Source of the DNA: Yamadazyma tenuis | Taxonomy: Eukaryota; Ascomycota; Pichiomycetes; Serinales; Debaryomycetaceae | Assembly (NCBI RefSeq): GCF_029203305.1 | Contig: NC_089461.1 | Location: forward strand, 682,001 to 746,000 | Length of the DNA: 64,000 bases | Reading direction: 5' to 3' | Shown: in pieces, positions 46,725 to 56,797 of the stretch | How positions within the stretch are numbered: position 1 is the first letter of the stretch | How the letters are laid out: each line of letters opens with the position of its first letter | Position numbers and translations under genes: made by a program | The notes under the pieces: generated by a model | The model's database searches: none | What the model was told of the DNA's origin: nothing | The model's input: only the letters and a program-made list of their open reading frames with translations

Positions 46725-48962
46725 ATGCCTGCAAGAGGACGAGGAAGACGTGGTGGTGGCCGTGGTGGCCGTGGAAGGGGAAATGCAAAGGCCTCTGGAA
46801 GGTTTAGAAACAATAACTCCAAAAAGCAGAAAAGTAAAGGTACTTCTAACAACCACAGAAAACCTCCTTCAGATGCTCCTGAATTGATGGATCTCTCCCA
46901 AGGTGTATATATACCCGAGGTTGGGGGTCCTAAGTCCAGCATGAGGTTTCTTTCAAGAAGACCTGAACGATCGATGATGGCTGAAGCACTTTACACCGGT
47001 GCCCATATGGATGAAACCATGCGTTTGCCGTTGAGAAAGCGACCCATTGAATTTGTCAAGGCAAAAGAAGTATATGATCCAAATAACGAGTTGCAGCGTA
47101 AGTTTAAGGAAGTGACTTTAGAAGAGACTGAGGAGAACAAGATAGAGGAACCGGAAGGTATTATGGATGGAAATGTGTCTAGTGAAGAGAATGCTACAGA
47201 CGAAGAGGGAGAAGTTTCTGTTCAAGAAGATGTTATAAGAGAAAAGGAAACTTCCAAGCAAATTTCCAGTGATGACGATGAAATATCCGAATACTCATCT
47301 CAAGAGTCTTCCGATACAAAAGGAACAACGCCCAAAGAAGTGGAGTTTGTGATTGACGAGGAAGGAGATGCCCTGATAGATGTCTCAGGTATACCCAAGC
47401 CAAAAGTGTCGTTGTTGATGCCAACAGTACCAAAACATACCGAGGCTTCCAGTGCTCTTGAACATGACAGCACGTTAACCATTGGTAAAGTGACTCTTCA
47501 AACAATGATAAACGAACATGGCGAAATGGAAACTGAATTAATGGCCATCAACCTGTTGAACAAAGTTGCTAAACTGGGATTTTTCGATGAAACCCTATTA
47601 CGTTTCGAAAGTGATTCAGACGAGGAAGAAGAAGTGGATTACGATAGTGATCCTATGGGTTATAGAGACTACATCAATCAAATCATGAAGCAGATGAAGG
47701 ATGAAGACGACTATGACAGCAGTGAGTACGAGAGTGATACAAACTTTGATATCATGGCATCTTCAGGGGAAGAAGAAGAACCAGAAGAAATACAGGAACA
47801 AGAAGACCATCAAACCGAAGAGAATCCAGAATACGGGTTTCTTGAAGAGGACTATAACTTTGATGTTTCCAAGATTTCGATTTCCAACGTGCGGTTGGGT
47901 CTTCAAAACCAGTACTACACCTGTTGCCCTGATATCAATGGGACATCAGATTCAGTTTGGTTGGATGAAGAGGAAATCACAAGCTACGTTTCGGAAAATG
48001 GAGTTAAAGCACATAGGCTCAAGAGTTTTTTCAAATTTCTTACCAAGGATCTTATAACAGATGAAAAAGATCAACCATATTACTCAGATGTGTACATATC
48101 TGAGAGTTCAGAGGATGAAGAAGATGTCCCTGGTGAAGAAGATGACAACTTGGACGATTTGGTTTGGTTTACAAAGACAATGTCGCAAAATCCCCATGAG
48201 TTGGACCTTGAACCAACAAAGTCCATCCAGACAAAAGGCAAAGGAAAGAAAAAGCGATTTGATTTGGATACTTTTGAGATGGACAGCGACTTGAGGCAGA
48301 CATTACAAGAACAGTACTTATCCCAAAGAGAGGCCAAGAGACTTCGAAAACAAGCTAAAGATGACAAAAGAATAGAAGAAGGTATTGCCAACAATGACTT
48401 ATTCCTCAAATACCCATACACTTTACACATTAAAGACATCAGAGACGAAATGGAAGAATTCCTTCACGATGGTACCAGAAACAGATTGAAGTTTCCTCCT
48501 TTGGATCCCCATGGAAATAAAACTATCAGCAAGATGGGTGAGTGTTTCAACTTCAAAAGTAAAAGATGCGGAGGAAACGGTTTACATCAGTTCATGGAAG
48601 TAGTGAAGTCCAAAAGGACATTCCAATATATTCCTGATTACAACAAGGTCTATGGGATCTTGAAACAGAGACCGGTTTTCAATCGAATCGACCAAAAAAG
48701 ACCAAAGGATGAGATTATAGAAAGAGATGGTAACAAGTTGAAAGATAGAAAAAGAGCAAGGGACAAGGGTTCGAATGCCAACGTCAGGGAAGGTGATATT
48801 GTTGGTGAAAAAGCTCCTGAAATTGATTCCAATAATGTTGGTAGAAGATTGTTAGAGATGATGGGTTGGTCTAAAGGACAAGGATTGGGTGCGGTCGGTA
48901 ACCAAGGTATCAATGAACCTGTTCTAGCCAAGGTGAAAATGAGCAAATTGGGTCTTAAATAG
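46725..48962 (+). CDS. SQS1: G-patch/R3H splicing and ribosome-biogenesis protein Sqs1
   Basis: An activator of the DEAH helicase Prp43 in pre-18S maturation. 745 aa compares with 767 in S. cerevisiae. The N-terminus is RGG-like (GRGRRGGGRGGRGRG). A long, very acidic central part follows (residues 120-380). An R3H-like region lies near 575-640 (HDGTRNRLKFPPLDPHGN, MGECFNFKSKRCGGN). A C-terminal G-patch covers about 700-745 (VGRRLLEMMGWSKGQGLG then GNQGINEPVLAKVKMSKLGL). The combination is unique to Sqs1 in yeast. It ends 43 bp from the convergent JJJ1, another ribosome-biogenesis gene. Confidence 0.9.
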   Translation: MPARGRGRRGGGRGGRGRGNAKASGRFRNNNSKKQKSKGTSNNHRKPPSDAPELMDLSQGVYIPEVGGPKSSMRFLSRRPERSMMAEALYTGAHMDETMRLPLRKRPIEFVKAKEVYDPNNELQRKFKEVTLEETEENKIEEPEGIMDGNVSSEENATDEEGEVSVQEDVIREKETSKQISSDDDEISEYSSQESSDTKGTTPKEVEFVIDEEGDALIDVSGIPKPKVSLLMPTVPKHTEASSALEHDSTLTIGKVTLQTMINEHGEMETELMAINLLNKVAKLGFFDETLLRFESDSDEEEEVDYDSDPMGYRDYINQIMKQMKDEDDYDSSEYESDTNFDIMASSGEEEEPEEIQEQEDHQTEENPEYGFLEEDYNFDVSKISISNVRLGLQNQYYTCCPDINGTSDSVWLDEEEITSYVSENGVKAHRLKSFFKFLTKDLITDEKDQPYYSDVYISESSEDEEDVPGEEDDNLDDLVWFTKTMSQNPHELDLEPTKSIQTKGKGKKKRFDLDTFEMDSDLRQTLQEQYLSQREAKRLRKQAKDDKRIEEGIANNDLFLKYPYTLHIKDIRDEMEEFLHDGTRNRLKFPPLDPHGNKTISKMGECFNFKSKRCGGNGLHQFMEVVKSKRTFQYIPDYNKVYGILKQRPVFNRIDQKRPKDEIIERDGNKLKDRKRARDKGSNANVREGDIVGEKAPEIDSNNVGRRLLEMMGWSKGQGLGAVGNQGINEPVLAKVKMSKLGLK

Positions 48963-49005
48963 ACCAGGTTATATTTATTATTAGATCTATAAATGCAAAT
49001 GCGTT

Positions 49006-50685
49006 TCACCGTCTTTTCTTCTTGACTTTATTAACTGGTGCAGCATGCCCAGTTTCCTTGACATGTTGGAATAGTTTGTTACGAGAACTGAAACTGTTGT
49101 TGCAAGTAGCACATGATTCCAGTCCTTTTGCAGTAGATTGTGAAGGTGATGGCGATGGAGAAGAGGCCCCTGGTAGAGAAGGAGTATATGTTCCCTTTTT
49201 CTCTGCCTTTTTCGTCCTTTTCTTGGGTTTTTTACCGGAATTACTCCAGTCATCTTCGTCGCTGTCAAGATTGATTCCAGAAGCCAAACCAGTGATCTTC
49301 GATAGCTCGTCCTCTAGATTCAAGATTGAAGAAGACTTCTTATTTTTACCTTTAACCTTGGTTTTCTGGGGTTGAGATGAGGATAAATCTTCACTGTAAT
49401 CATCACTTTCAATCGAGTCATCAACCTCAAATACCAAAGGATCAACAGACTGATTTTCTAAATTGGTCTCTGAAGTATCAGAAACAACAGGAAATTCCTC
49501 GTGGCTTGCTTCTTCGTCTTCAGACTCAGAATTATGTTCACTGGCAGTTTCAAACTGCTCATCAATTCCTAGTTCCACACCCTCTTTTCTCATCTCGTAT
49601 TTCAACTTATTCACTGCCTTGCGGTGGTTTTTGGAGTCTTCGTGAATCTGGTACTGTTTCTCGTTCTTGAATACCTTGTCACAGACAATGCACTCAAAAA
49701 CTTCTATATCATCCACTTGTTCAAATTCGTCGAATTCACTGTCTGAGCTTGATTTATACTCTTCATTTAACATTCCTTCAAGTTCATCAAGTTCTTCTAC
49801 GGAAAACTTTTGCCAATCTTGAACCTCAAAGTTGTTGGACTGTGATAGTGCTTTCAATCTTTGTTGCTTGTTGAGCTTTATCTGATTGTCAATTTCTTCC
49901 TTCTTTTTCCGTTTCTTCTCCTTCTCCAACTCCTGTATCCCCTTTTTGACTCTAGGGTCTCTCTTCTTGATGAACTGGACGAAGTTTCTTATAGTCTCAT
50001 TATACTCTTTTCTAGCAGCTTCTCTGAACTTTTTGTTCTCCTTCTCCATTAACCTTCTTGTCTTTCTATCGGGAGCAGAACTGAGCCGGTATTCGTCTTT
50101 CCAACTGAAAGTCTTTACCGTTTGGAACAGCGACCACACGTTATAGAACAGTCTGATGTTGGTGGCATAATCGGTACCACTATTACCAAACTTTGGGTAC
50201 ATCAACACAGAGTCGTCTAGAGCACTCACGTTGGGAGAGTTATCTTGATACCTCTCATATTCTGGAAATTTCTGGTGTCTTCCATGGTTTATTTCTTCTG
50301 AGGCAAGTCGTCCAAATAAACTAGCTACCACGTAAAAGAACCCGTTCTGACTGTCGTTAATTTGAGAATAAAAGGAAGGATTGAAATAACGATACAACTC
50401 TTCTACAGAGATCGATGGGATAACCAACTCGTCATTTTCTGTTTCGACGACTTTATCGTCGTTCAAGATCAGGCCTTTATGAGAGTCATACCATGATCTT
50501 TCCTGTGGATCAGATAACACCTCGTAGGCAGCACGTACTAAGGCAAATCGGGCAGTAGCACCCTCAATATCATCAGGATTTTTGTCAGGATGAAGTTGTA
50601 GAGCCTTTCTTCTATATGCCTTCTTTAACTCGGTATCCGAAGCATCTATGGCTACGTCCAACAACTCATAGTAGTCTGTTTTCAT
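49006..50685 (-). CDS. JJJ1: J-domain co-chaperone Jjj1 (60S biogenesis)
   Basis: A cytosolic Hsp40 that works with Rei1 and Ssa Hsp70 to remove Arx1 from late 60S particles. The J domain spans 1-70 with the HPD motif ([16 protein letters not shown]). A DNAJC21-type region follows at about 150-300 ([41 protein letters not shown]), then a charged coiled coil. The first C2H2 finger is [20 protein letters not shown], the second [24 protein letters not shown]. 559 aa matches the family (590 in S. cerevisiae). A 'tcgcagt' string and a GATGAG string (PAC-core-like) lie just upstream. Tandem with the MKS1-like gene, 109 bp away. Confidence 0.92.
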   Translation of the reverse strand: MKTDYYELLDVAIDASDTELKKAYRRKALQLHPDKNPDDIEGATARFALVRAAYEVLSDPQERSWYDSHKGLILNDDKVVETENDELVIPSISVEELYRYFNPSFYSQINDSQNGFFYVVASLFGRLASEEINHGRHQKFPEYERYQDNSPNVSALDDSVLMYPKFGNSGTDYATNIRLFYNVWSLFQTVKTFSWKDEYRLSSAPDRKTRRLMEKENKKFREAARKEYNETIRNFVQFIKKRDPRVKKGIQELEKEKKRKKKEEIDNQIKLNKQQRLKALSQSNNFEVQDWQKFSVEELDELEGMLNEEYKSSSDSEFDEFEQVDDIEVFECIVCDKVFKNEKQYQIHEDSKNHRKAVNKLKYEMRKEGVELGIDEQFETASEHNSESEDEEASHEEFPVVSDTSETNLENQSVDPLVFEVDDSIESDDYSEDLSSSQPQKTKVKGKNKKSSSILNLEDELSKITGLASGINLDSDEDDWSNSGKKPKKRTKKAEKKGTYTPSLPGASSPSPSPSQSTAKGLESCATCNNSFSSRNKLFQHVKETGHAAPVNKVKKKRR

Positions 50686-50794
50686 GAGTGATGAGAATAA
50701 TTTTTTTTAACTTGACTGCGAAAAATATCGAATACAAAAACACCTACTTTTTTATTTAAAATATACAGTATTATACATGAATCATTAATGGAAA

Positions 50795-52813
50795 TTACCA
50801 GCCCTTGGAATGATAGTCATCGGGTGAGAAGTCATCATGAATGTCACCAAAACCTCCATCGGCAGTTATCACAGTTCTTTGTGGCAATGGGACCTTTCCT
50901 AAATGGTGGTCAATAGAAATCGAGTCCTTTAGGGACTTGCTTAATTCAGTGTCTAGCATGGTTTTTCTAGTGGTTCCGGGAGACATTTTGATTTTGAACT
51001 CTCCCGAATTCCTTTCTGGAGTCTCCTGGGGTACCTCAACCTCTGGCTCGATATTAAAAGAATTAATTGGTTTAGGAGTCAAAGGTACTATTTCTTGTGA
51101 CGATTTGATATCCTGAGAAGAGTGCAGATTTTGCAGGGATTTATTTTGGGGCAACTTAAGTTCCTGTGAGTTGGTGATATCTGAAGAAGACTTAACAGAT
51201 GCGATCGAGGGGATTGAATCGGTGGTGGATTGCTTGAACTTCTCATTGCTGGCATTGTTTTTAAAGTACTTTTTATGGGTGAATAAGTTAGTCAAGTTTA
51301 ATGAGGATTTCGAGAGCATATTCTTGAACGATTGATTACGGGGAAGGGAATACTTGGTCAAGCTGGACGAGAGTACAGACAGCTGGTTTGGTGAAAGGCT
51401 ATTCGGATGAAAGTATGAGTCTGGGTGTTGTAAGTTGTCAGAAGTGACATTGAAATCACTGACACCCACAATCGATGTTTGTTTGGCCAATGTTTTATAG
51501 TCCTCCTCCTCCAATTTTTCTTCTACCAATCCTTCTTCAAAGGGGGTTGATTCTTTCCTTGAAATAAGGATGCTTTCAGAAGACTCTGTTACTTCGGGGG
51601 TAGTTGCCAATTTGGTTCTCAACTGTGAAGAGTAGGGTTTGGAAACATCAGTGGCCGAAGTGAACCTTTTCTGGAATAGAATCGACGGTCTCAGGATCTT
51701 GATCTTCGAGTCGGGGGTATTATTTGACTGGCCTATAGTGATGATCCCGGTGGTAGAGGATCGTTTGAGAATGGGCTTTGTGTGTAAACCACCGCCGTTT
51801 TCAGGCCATGCGTTCAACATGGACTGGTTTCTTCTCAATTTCACAGACTCTTCGTGCTGCTTGGCCAACTCGTTCAAGAACAACCCCGACAAGAGAGAGC
51901 GAGGTCTCATGGGAGGAGATGGATCAGAGGTGGTGTTACCCAAAGTGATGGTATCCGACAGAAACTGGCGGGAACTGGGGATTCTTTTATTGAAATCAAT
52001 GGGCTTCAAAGCCGGTTCCGGGTCGTCTTCAGACGTTACAGACAACCATTCACTATCACTGCTGCGACTGCTCTTGAGTCTTTCGTCGTCGGCACTGGCA
52101 TTTGCATTCACACTGGGTTTGCGCAGACGCTGGACTTCTTGAGGCATAGGCTCCACCTCGTCGTGGATAGACTCATCTGAATCCGAAATGTCTGACAGGT
52201 CTTCGTCGTACTCATCTTCTTCTTCGATCCCATCGTCCGACATATCTGATGAAGAGTAGTGGTGGAGATGAGAATGGGAGTGGTTCTGGAAAAGTGAATC
52301 CTGGCGTACGAGCTCTCCCGGCCGTGATGAAGGGTCTGCCGACGTCTCGACGGCGAAGTCGGGGACCTGAGGGTCATGAGTTTTGGGAGGAGACGGAGAA
52401 TTGGCGATGAAAAAAATGTTTTTGGAGGCATCACGGTTGGGAGGCAGAAGCTCCGACACCTCCTCGATGTGGCTCATGGACGAGCTCAGCGACTGGACCT
52501 GGTTTTCCAAGCTGAGATTCGAGGTGTGGGACACAAAGGTGTTTTGGGTGTCTTGCAGGGAGAGCGGAGGTTTGTGAAACGACTTTTGATCCATCAATTC
52601 CTGGGGTAGATGGGACTGTGAGAGGCCCAGGAAACCATTGACCGGACTGGAGTGGCAGTTTAGAAGGCGCCAGGACCGATAGTTCAAGCGGTTTGTGGAT
52701 GTTATTGAAGGAGTCACAAGCGCTTTCAGAGTAAGTTTCCACAAGCGGATTACGTCTTGAGGGTCATCGACTCGAAGGTCCAACTGGAAGGATAATATGT
52801 TGGGGTCTTTCAT
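50795..52813 (-). CDS. MKS1: Mks1-like regulator with GATA/AreA N-terminal (DUF1752) domain
   Basis: 672 aa from the first ATG (52811-52813; six upstream codons start at TTG). The N-terminus contains RVDDPQDVIRLWKLTLKAL and RLNYRSWRLLN, the DUF1752-type motif found at the N-terminus of fungal GATA regulators and Mks1. The body is Ser-rich with acidic patches. The C-terminal RKTMLDTELSKSLKDSI resembles DUF3295 (TRRxMLxxELxxSL), present in Mks1, and the protein ends DDYHSKGW. In S. cerevisiae Mks1 sequesters Rtg2 signalling and controls retrograde (RTG) gene expression. N- plus C-terminal motifs make this likely but not certain. It lacks a GATA zinc finger. Confidence 0.6.
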   Translation of the reverse strand: MKDPNILSFQLDLRVDDPQDVIRLWKLTLKALVTPSITSTNRLNYRSWRLLNCHSSPVNGFLGLSQSHLPQELMDQKSFHKPPLSLQDTQNTFVSHTSNLSLENQVQSLSSSMSHIEEVSELLPPNRDASKNIFFIANSPSPPKTHDPQVPDFAVETSADPSSRPGELVRQDSLFQNHSHSHLHHYSSSDMSDDGIEEEDEYDEDLSDISDSDESIHDEVEPMPQEVQRLRKPSVNANASADDERLKSSRSSDSEWLSVTSEDDPEPALKPIDFNKRIPSSRQFLSDTITLGNTTSDPSPPMRPRSLLSGLFLNELAKQHEESVKLRRNQSMLNAWPENGGGLHTKPILKRSSTTGIITIGQSNNTPDSKIKILRPSILFQKRFTSATDVSKPYSSQLRTKLATTPEVTESSESILISRKESTPFEEGLVEEKLEEEDYKTLAKQTSIVGVSDFNVTSDNLQHPDSYFHPNSLSPNQLSVLSSSLTKYSLPRNQSFKNMLSKSSLNLTNLFTHKKYFKNNASNEKFKQSTTDSIPSIASVKSSSDITNSQELKLPQNKSLQNLHSSQDIKSSQEIVPLTPKPINSFNIEPEVEVPQETPERNSGEFKIKMSPGTTRKTMLDTELSKSLKDSISIDHHLGKVPLPQRTVITADGGFGDIHDDFSPDDYHSKGW

Positions 52814-53604
52814 TCCATAAAGTAAAGGCAACGGTGGTTAGAGCTAGTCATAAATTTGCAAATAGGTTTTGAAAAGGATTTTGAAATGGCTGAAAAATAT
52901 AGATAAGTGCTTTCAGAACCTTGACAGATGCCCACAAAAGGAGAAACAAACAGGGGGAAATTTAAGACGCAGAAGTGAGGAAGTAGAACAAGTCGGGGCG
53001 AGGTCCTAAAATGTCGTTTGATGGTGGTGATACCTTTACAAACAGAAACAGCTGGTGTCAAGGCGTGTGGACTCTCGTTTTTTTTTGTGCTGCGAGATTA
53101 ATGATTAAAAAATGACCATCGAGGTCGTGACTCGGTAAATCTGGTGCGATTTGAAGGGTGCAAAAAGGGGAGCAAGGGGAGCAGGTAAATGATGGATAGT
53201 TATGGGACAACCAGGGGAGGCCAAGCAGAGTCAGCATAGGAGGTTGTTGATAGAACTTGATACATGGCAATAGGTCTCGATGTAATGAACAATGTCTCTC
53301 AGTTTGGTCATTTCCCCCGGGTCCCCTATGCCCTATGGGCTCCCCACACCGTATTCCACGTGAGTTGCCTACCACCTCGTAAGCAGTTCCGCACTTTCGC
53401 CTACCGCGCTTCCCCCTAAGGTGAGCCCCGTACCGCGCAGCCAATTGCACAATGACCGACAAACAAGGAAAATGAGGAGCAATATAAAGGAATTTTGTGA
53501 CAGCAATAAATTGCAGCAACTGTGTTCACTAGTATATAAACCTTATTTGATCCCCGAATTTTTTCTCACTCTAAAACTAGTTTATTGTAATCATCAATCA
53601 CAAC
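52814..53604. other. Divergent intergenic region, MKS1-like / coiled-coil protein gene
   Basis: 791 bp with a CCGCACTTTCGCC string near 53391 and a TATA-like stretch (tatataaacc) about 70 bp before the plus-strand ATG. The longest minus frame, 53058-53519, starts at TTG and has no recognisable domain. No RNA gene seen. Confidence 0.45.
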
Positions 53605-54570
53605 ATGAAAAAAGCCATCCCTTTTATTGTCGCCGCCGGTGCCCTCTACTACTACGACCAGAACGTCGACCCCATCATCTCCAGAAACTTCCACAGAAGT
53701 GTCCCTGCAAAGTCTGCCTCCAACCCAATAGAGGTGTTCAAAAAGTCTGAACCAGAAAAGGCCACTGATTCCGTCAAAGCTGCCACCTCCCAATTCTCCA
53801 AGGACATCGAATCCAAGTACAACCAATTTGAATCCAAGACTAGCGAGTTGGCCAATCGGTTGTCTTCCACTTTTGTGGAGAAGAAGGACGACGTATCACG
53901 GTACGTCAATGAGCCCAAATTCACTGAACGTCCTGCTGGGTTCTTCCAGTCCAAAGTGGCTGCGTATTTGGACGCGGTCAATGCGGCCGGCGACAAGTTA
54001 TCTGGGAAGTCTAAGCTGGTGGAAGCAAAGGCCCAACAGCAGAAAGCCAGCTGGTTCACGTTTGGAAGCAACCAGCAAGAGAAGTTGCAACAAACCTACG
54101 ACGTGGAAAGAGCCAGGGCTGCCAAGCAGTACGAGTTGGCCAAGGCCAAGTTGGACGAGTTGAAGAACAGCTTTGACAAGCAGAAGTCACCTGACGTGGC
54201 CCGCCAGTTGGAAGCGGCCCAAAAGGATTTCAACAGCTCTTTGAATAACTTGAAGGCGTACGGCCGGGACTTCATTGACCAGACCAACAAGGATCTTGAA
54301 AGTGCTAAAAACTCGTGGTGGAAATGGGGTCAGAGTAAGCTGGACCAATTGCAGAAGGAGTACGACTCCAATAAGGCAGCAGCAAACCTGAAGTATGAGG
54401 CAGCAAAGAAAAGGCTTGATGATTTGACCAGACAGGTGCAACTGTCGAATCCATTCAAGACTAAACAAGAAGAGCTTGATCATTTGCAGGCCGCTAAAGA
54501 CGATTTATCCAGCTCATACGACAACCTCAAGAAGTTTGGTTCGAGTTTGATTGACAAAGTCACCAAGTAG
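53605..54570 (+). CDS. Membrane-anchored coiled-coil protein with internal duplication (321 aa)
   Basis: I do not recognise a named orthologue. The N-terminus has a short hydrophobic segment (KKAIPFIVAAGALYYYDQN), a possible membrane anchor or presequence-linked segment. The rest is Lys/Glu/Ala-rich and almost all helical. Residues about 150-225 and 238-317 are a clear internal repeat: SWFTFG/SWWKWG, then KLQQTYD/QLQKEYD, QYELAKAKLDELK/KYEAAKKRLDDLT, LEAAQKDFNSSLNNLKAYG/LQAAKDDLSSSYDNLKKFG and DFID/SLID. The composition resembles LEA/apolipoprotein-like amphipathic helices used at membranes. A mitochondrial inner-membrane role is a guess. No CTG codon occurs in-frame, suggesting good expression. 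Confidence 0.7.
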   Translation: MKKAIPFIVAAGALYYYDQNVDPIISRNFHRSVPAKSASNPIEVFKKSEPEKATDSVKAATSQFSKDIESKYNQFESKTSELANRLSSTFVEKKDDVSRYVNEPKFTERPAGFFQSKVAAYLDAVNAAGDKLSGKSKLVEAKAQQQKASWFTFGSNQQEKLQQTYDVERARAAKQYELAKAKLDELKNSFDKQKSPDVARQLEAAQKDFNSSLNNLKAYGRDFIDQTNKDLESAKNSWWKWGQSKLDQLQKEYDSNKAAANLKYEAAKKRLDDLTRQVQLSNPFKTKQEELDHLQAAKDDLSSSYDNLKKFGSSLIDKVTK

Positions 54571-54721
54571 GTAGTGCAATTTATGTGTAGATGAATAAAA
54601 TGCAAATATGTGGCAGTTGTAGTACAGCAGTTTTTGCAGCCTCTGTTGGTGGGGGTTTGTCAGTTTTCGCAGTATTTAGCATTTTGCTGTTTTCGCAGTT
54701 TTCACCGCATTCCTAGTTCCC

Positions 54722-56308
54722 ATGAGTGCTTCTAAGCTACCGTATGTGGTAGCACGAAAAACCGTTCCCAAGCTCTACCTTAACAACTTCAACGAAAGGC
54801 TTACAGACAAATCCCCAACTAATGAGCTCTTCTCCAAGTTCGGCTTCCTCAACAACCCCAGAGCTGGACTTGTTCACTGGCTACCCATAGGCCTCGCGAT
54901 GGTAAATAAGCTACGAGCCGTTGTCAACAACCGACTCCAGCAAATTGACGCCCAGGAAACAAGCTTGTCGATATTATCACATTCTAGTCTCTGGGAAAAG
55001 ACTGGCAGATGGAACAACCCCGAGCTCTTCAAGTTACAAGACTCTGGCAATCAGAATTATTGTTTGACGGCTACCAGCGAAGAAGAAATCACCAATTTGG
55101 TCAAAAATAATATCACCAGCTATAAGGAGTTGCCGCTCATTTACTACCAGATCCACGAGAAGTTTAGAGACGAAAAGAGACCACGGATGGGGCTTCTTCG
55201 TTCCAGAGAATTCTTGATGAAGGATGCTTACTCTTTTGACGTTAACGAGCACGAAGCCATGAAATCGTACCACAAGATGGTTGGGGTCTACCATGATATC
55301 TTCAGCGATTTGAGGATCCCGTACGTCAAAGCAGTGGCCGATTCGGGTGATATTGGGGGCTCTTTGAGCCATGAATGGCATTATTTGCATGCTTCTGGAG
55401 AAGATACGGTTTTCACCTGTTCACACTCGGAGTGTGGCAACGTCTCCAACATCGAGAAGACTCTCTCTGTCCCGGAAACTATAGTTGAATGTGAGACCGA
55501 GCTGCGTTTCTTACAGGTGGGTGAAGTTGAGTATATCAAGGTGGTTTATCCTAAAGATCGACACTTTGATATTAACTTGTTGAAACACAAATACCCCAAA
55601 ATCCAAGAAATCCGCCACACCCCAGAGTCTTATACGGTTGTAGAGGATTCAAGAGTGTCTCCACACGGATTGCCAATGGTGTTGAGTGAAGAAGGAGAAG
55701 TGTGTTTTGAGTGCAAATCCGGCAAGCTCTTCAAGAAAAGAGCAATTGAAGTGGGCCACACCTTCTATTTGGGAACCAAGTACTCCAATCCTTTAGGGCT
55801 CACAGCAAAGGTTCCGGAAGGCGATAAACTCGTAGAAAGAGACGTGGTGATGGGATGTTACGGTATTGGTCTCAGCAGAATCATAGCCAGTATTGCTGAA
55901 ATCACCAGAGACAGCCAAGGGTTTGTTTGGCCGCGCATCATTAGTCCTTGGAATGTGACAGTGGTGGAGTCCAATACGCTTTCTGAAGATCCCAGTGAGA
56001 TATACGATCTGTTGAATAAAGCCCAAGTTGATTACCGACAAGATAACCGTACAAATGTGAATATGGGCCGGAAAATTAGCCATAGTAACATGATCGGAAT
56101 CCCCTTGTCGATAATTTTGGGCAAGAAGTTTCCTCTTATAGAGATTGAGATTAGAGGCAAAAGATATGGAGAAGATCTCGCGTGGAAACAGCTTTACCAC
56201 ACAAAATCATTTGAATGGCATGTACTGACCCACGGAGGCGTGGAAAAACACCTTGTAGATAAAGATGGGCTCATTGCCGTACTCCAAGCATTGTTGATAG
56301 ACATGTAA
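54722..56308 (+). CDS. AIM10: Mitochondrial prolyl-tRNA synthetase
   Basis: A class II bacterial-type ProRS that charges mitochondrial tRNA-Pro. Motif 1 region is near AGLVHWLPIGLAM. Motif 2 is RPRMGLLRSREFLMKDAYSFD, with the class II Arg. Motif 3 lies in DVVMGCYGIGLSRIIASI. It has LTATSEEEITNLV (T-x-E of the ProRS active site). An insertion with a Cys-rich bit (FTCSHSECGN...CFECKSGKL) replaces the bacterial editing domain. The C-terminal anticodon-binding domain is seen in RKISHSNMIGIPLSIILGKK. 528 aa; the N-terminus lacks a strong presequence but starts with basic residues. 'ttttcgcagt' strings occur at about 54665 and 54690 upstream. Ends 38 bp from SBH1, convergent. Confidence 0.9.
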   Translation: MSASKLPYVVARKTVPKLYLNNFNERLTDKSPTNELFSKFGFLNNPRAGLVHWLPIGLAMVNKLRAVVNNRLQQIDAQETSLSILSHSSLWEKTGRWNNPELFKLQDSGNQNYCLTATSEEEITNLVKNNITSYKELPLIYYQIHEKFRDEKRPRMGLLRSREFLMKDAYSFDVNEHEAMKSYHKMVGVYHDIFSDLRIPYVKAVADSGDIGGSLSHEWHYLHASGEDTVFTCSHSECGNVSNIEKTLSVPETIVECETELRFLQVGEVEYIKVVYPKDRHFDINLLKHKYPKIQEIRHTPESYTVVEDSRVSPHGLPMVLSEEGEVCFECKSGKLFKKRAIEVGHTFYLGTKYSNPLGLTAKVPEGDKLVERDVVMGCYGIGLSRIIASIAEITRDSQGFVWPRIISPWNVTVVESNTLSEDPSEIYDLLNKAQVDYRQDNRTNVNMGRKISHSNMIGIPLSIILGKKFPLIEIEIRGKRYGEDLAWKQLYHTKSFEWHVLTHGGVEKHLVDKDGLIAVLQALLIDM

Positions 56309-56346
56309 ATAGTGAAGTTGAAATATACATTTTCCATTAAACGATT

Positions 56347-56797
56347 TTAAGATGTAAACTTACCGGTGATCTTGGCAAAAACATGCAAGATGATGACAGA
56401 GAAGATGAACCCAACCGCCAAGAACAACACCACCAAAGGATCAACCCTCAAACCTTGAGCTTCATCGGTGAACAACTTCAACATAGTAGCAGATGAACCA
56501 CCAGCACCTGCGGATCTAGTTGAGACTGGGTTGGCGTTGGTAGCTTGGGCTTTCTTTTCGGCGGTGGTTTTTCTCTTAGCAGCGCTTCTCAAGCCCCCTG
56601 GGGCCACAGATGACGAAGATGCAGACTTTAGGTGTTAGTACCAGGTGTGGAAAATTAATCACGGTGTAGTCACAAGCGGGTGGCCACAAAACGGGACAGC
56701 CAGGTAAATTGATAACAAGGTCTTTTAGATCGGTTTGACCCTATTATCAGAGCAACCAGTACCCGATCGGCATTAGATATTAATATTCACGTACCAT
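56347..56797 (-). CDS. SBH1: Sec61 complex beta subunit Sbh1 (one intron after the ATG)
   Basis: A tail-anchored subunit of the ER Sec61 translocon. The uninterrupted frame starts at GTG (56607) and lacks an ATG. Upstream, the gene strand has TACTAAC (56634-56640 complement), an AAAG acceptor and, 169 nt earlier, ATG followed by GTACGT. Splicing 56626-56794 gives ATG fused to codons SASSSSVAPGGLRS, a 93-aa product. The family hallmarks are PGGLRSAAKRK, an LKLFTDEAQGLRVDPLVVLF region and a C-terminal membrane helix (LAVGFIFSVIILHVFAKI). 93 aa compares with 82 in S. cerevisiae. The first exon contributes only the start codon. The acceptor is AAG rather than the commoner YAG. Confidence 0.85.
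56626..56794 (-). other. Predicted intron of SBH1
   Basis: On the minus strand the donor is GTACGT at 56794-56789, the branch point TACTAAC at 56640-56634 and the acceptor AAG at 56628-56626, directly after the branch. It divides ATG (56795-56797) from TCT GCA. No other AG nearby keeps the frame. Confidence 0.75.

Noticed and set aside
53058..53519. 153-codon minus-strand open frame
   Set aside because: It starts at TTG, has no ATG and has odd composition (Cys/Pro-rich runs), overlapping the promoter region.
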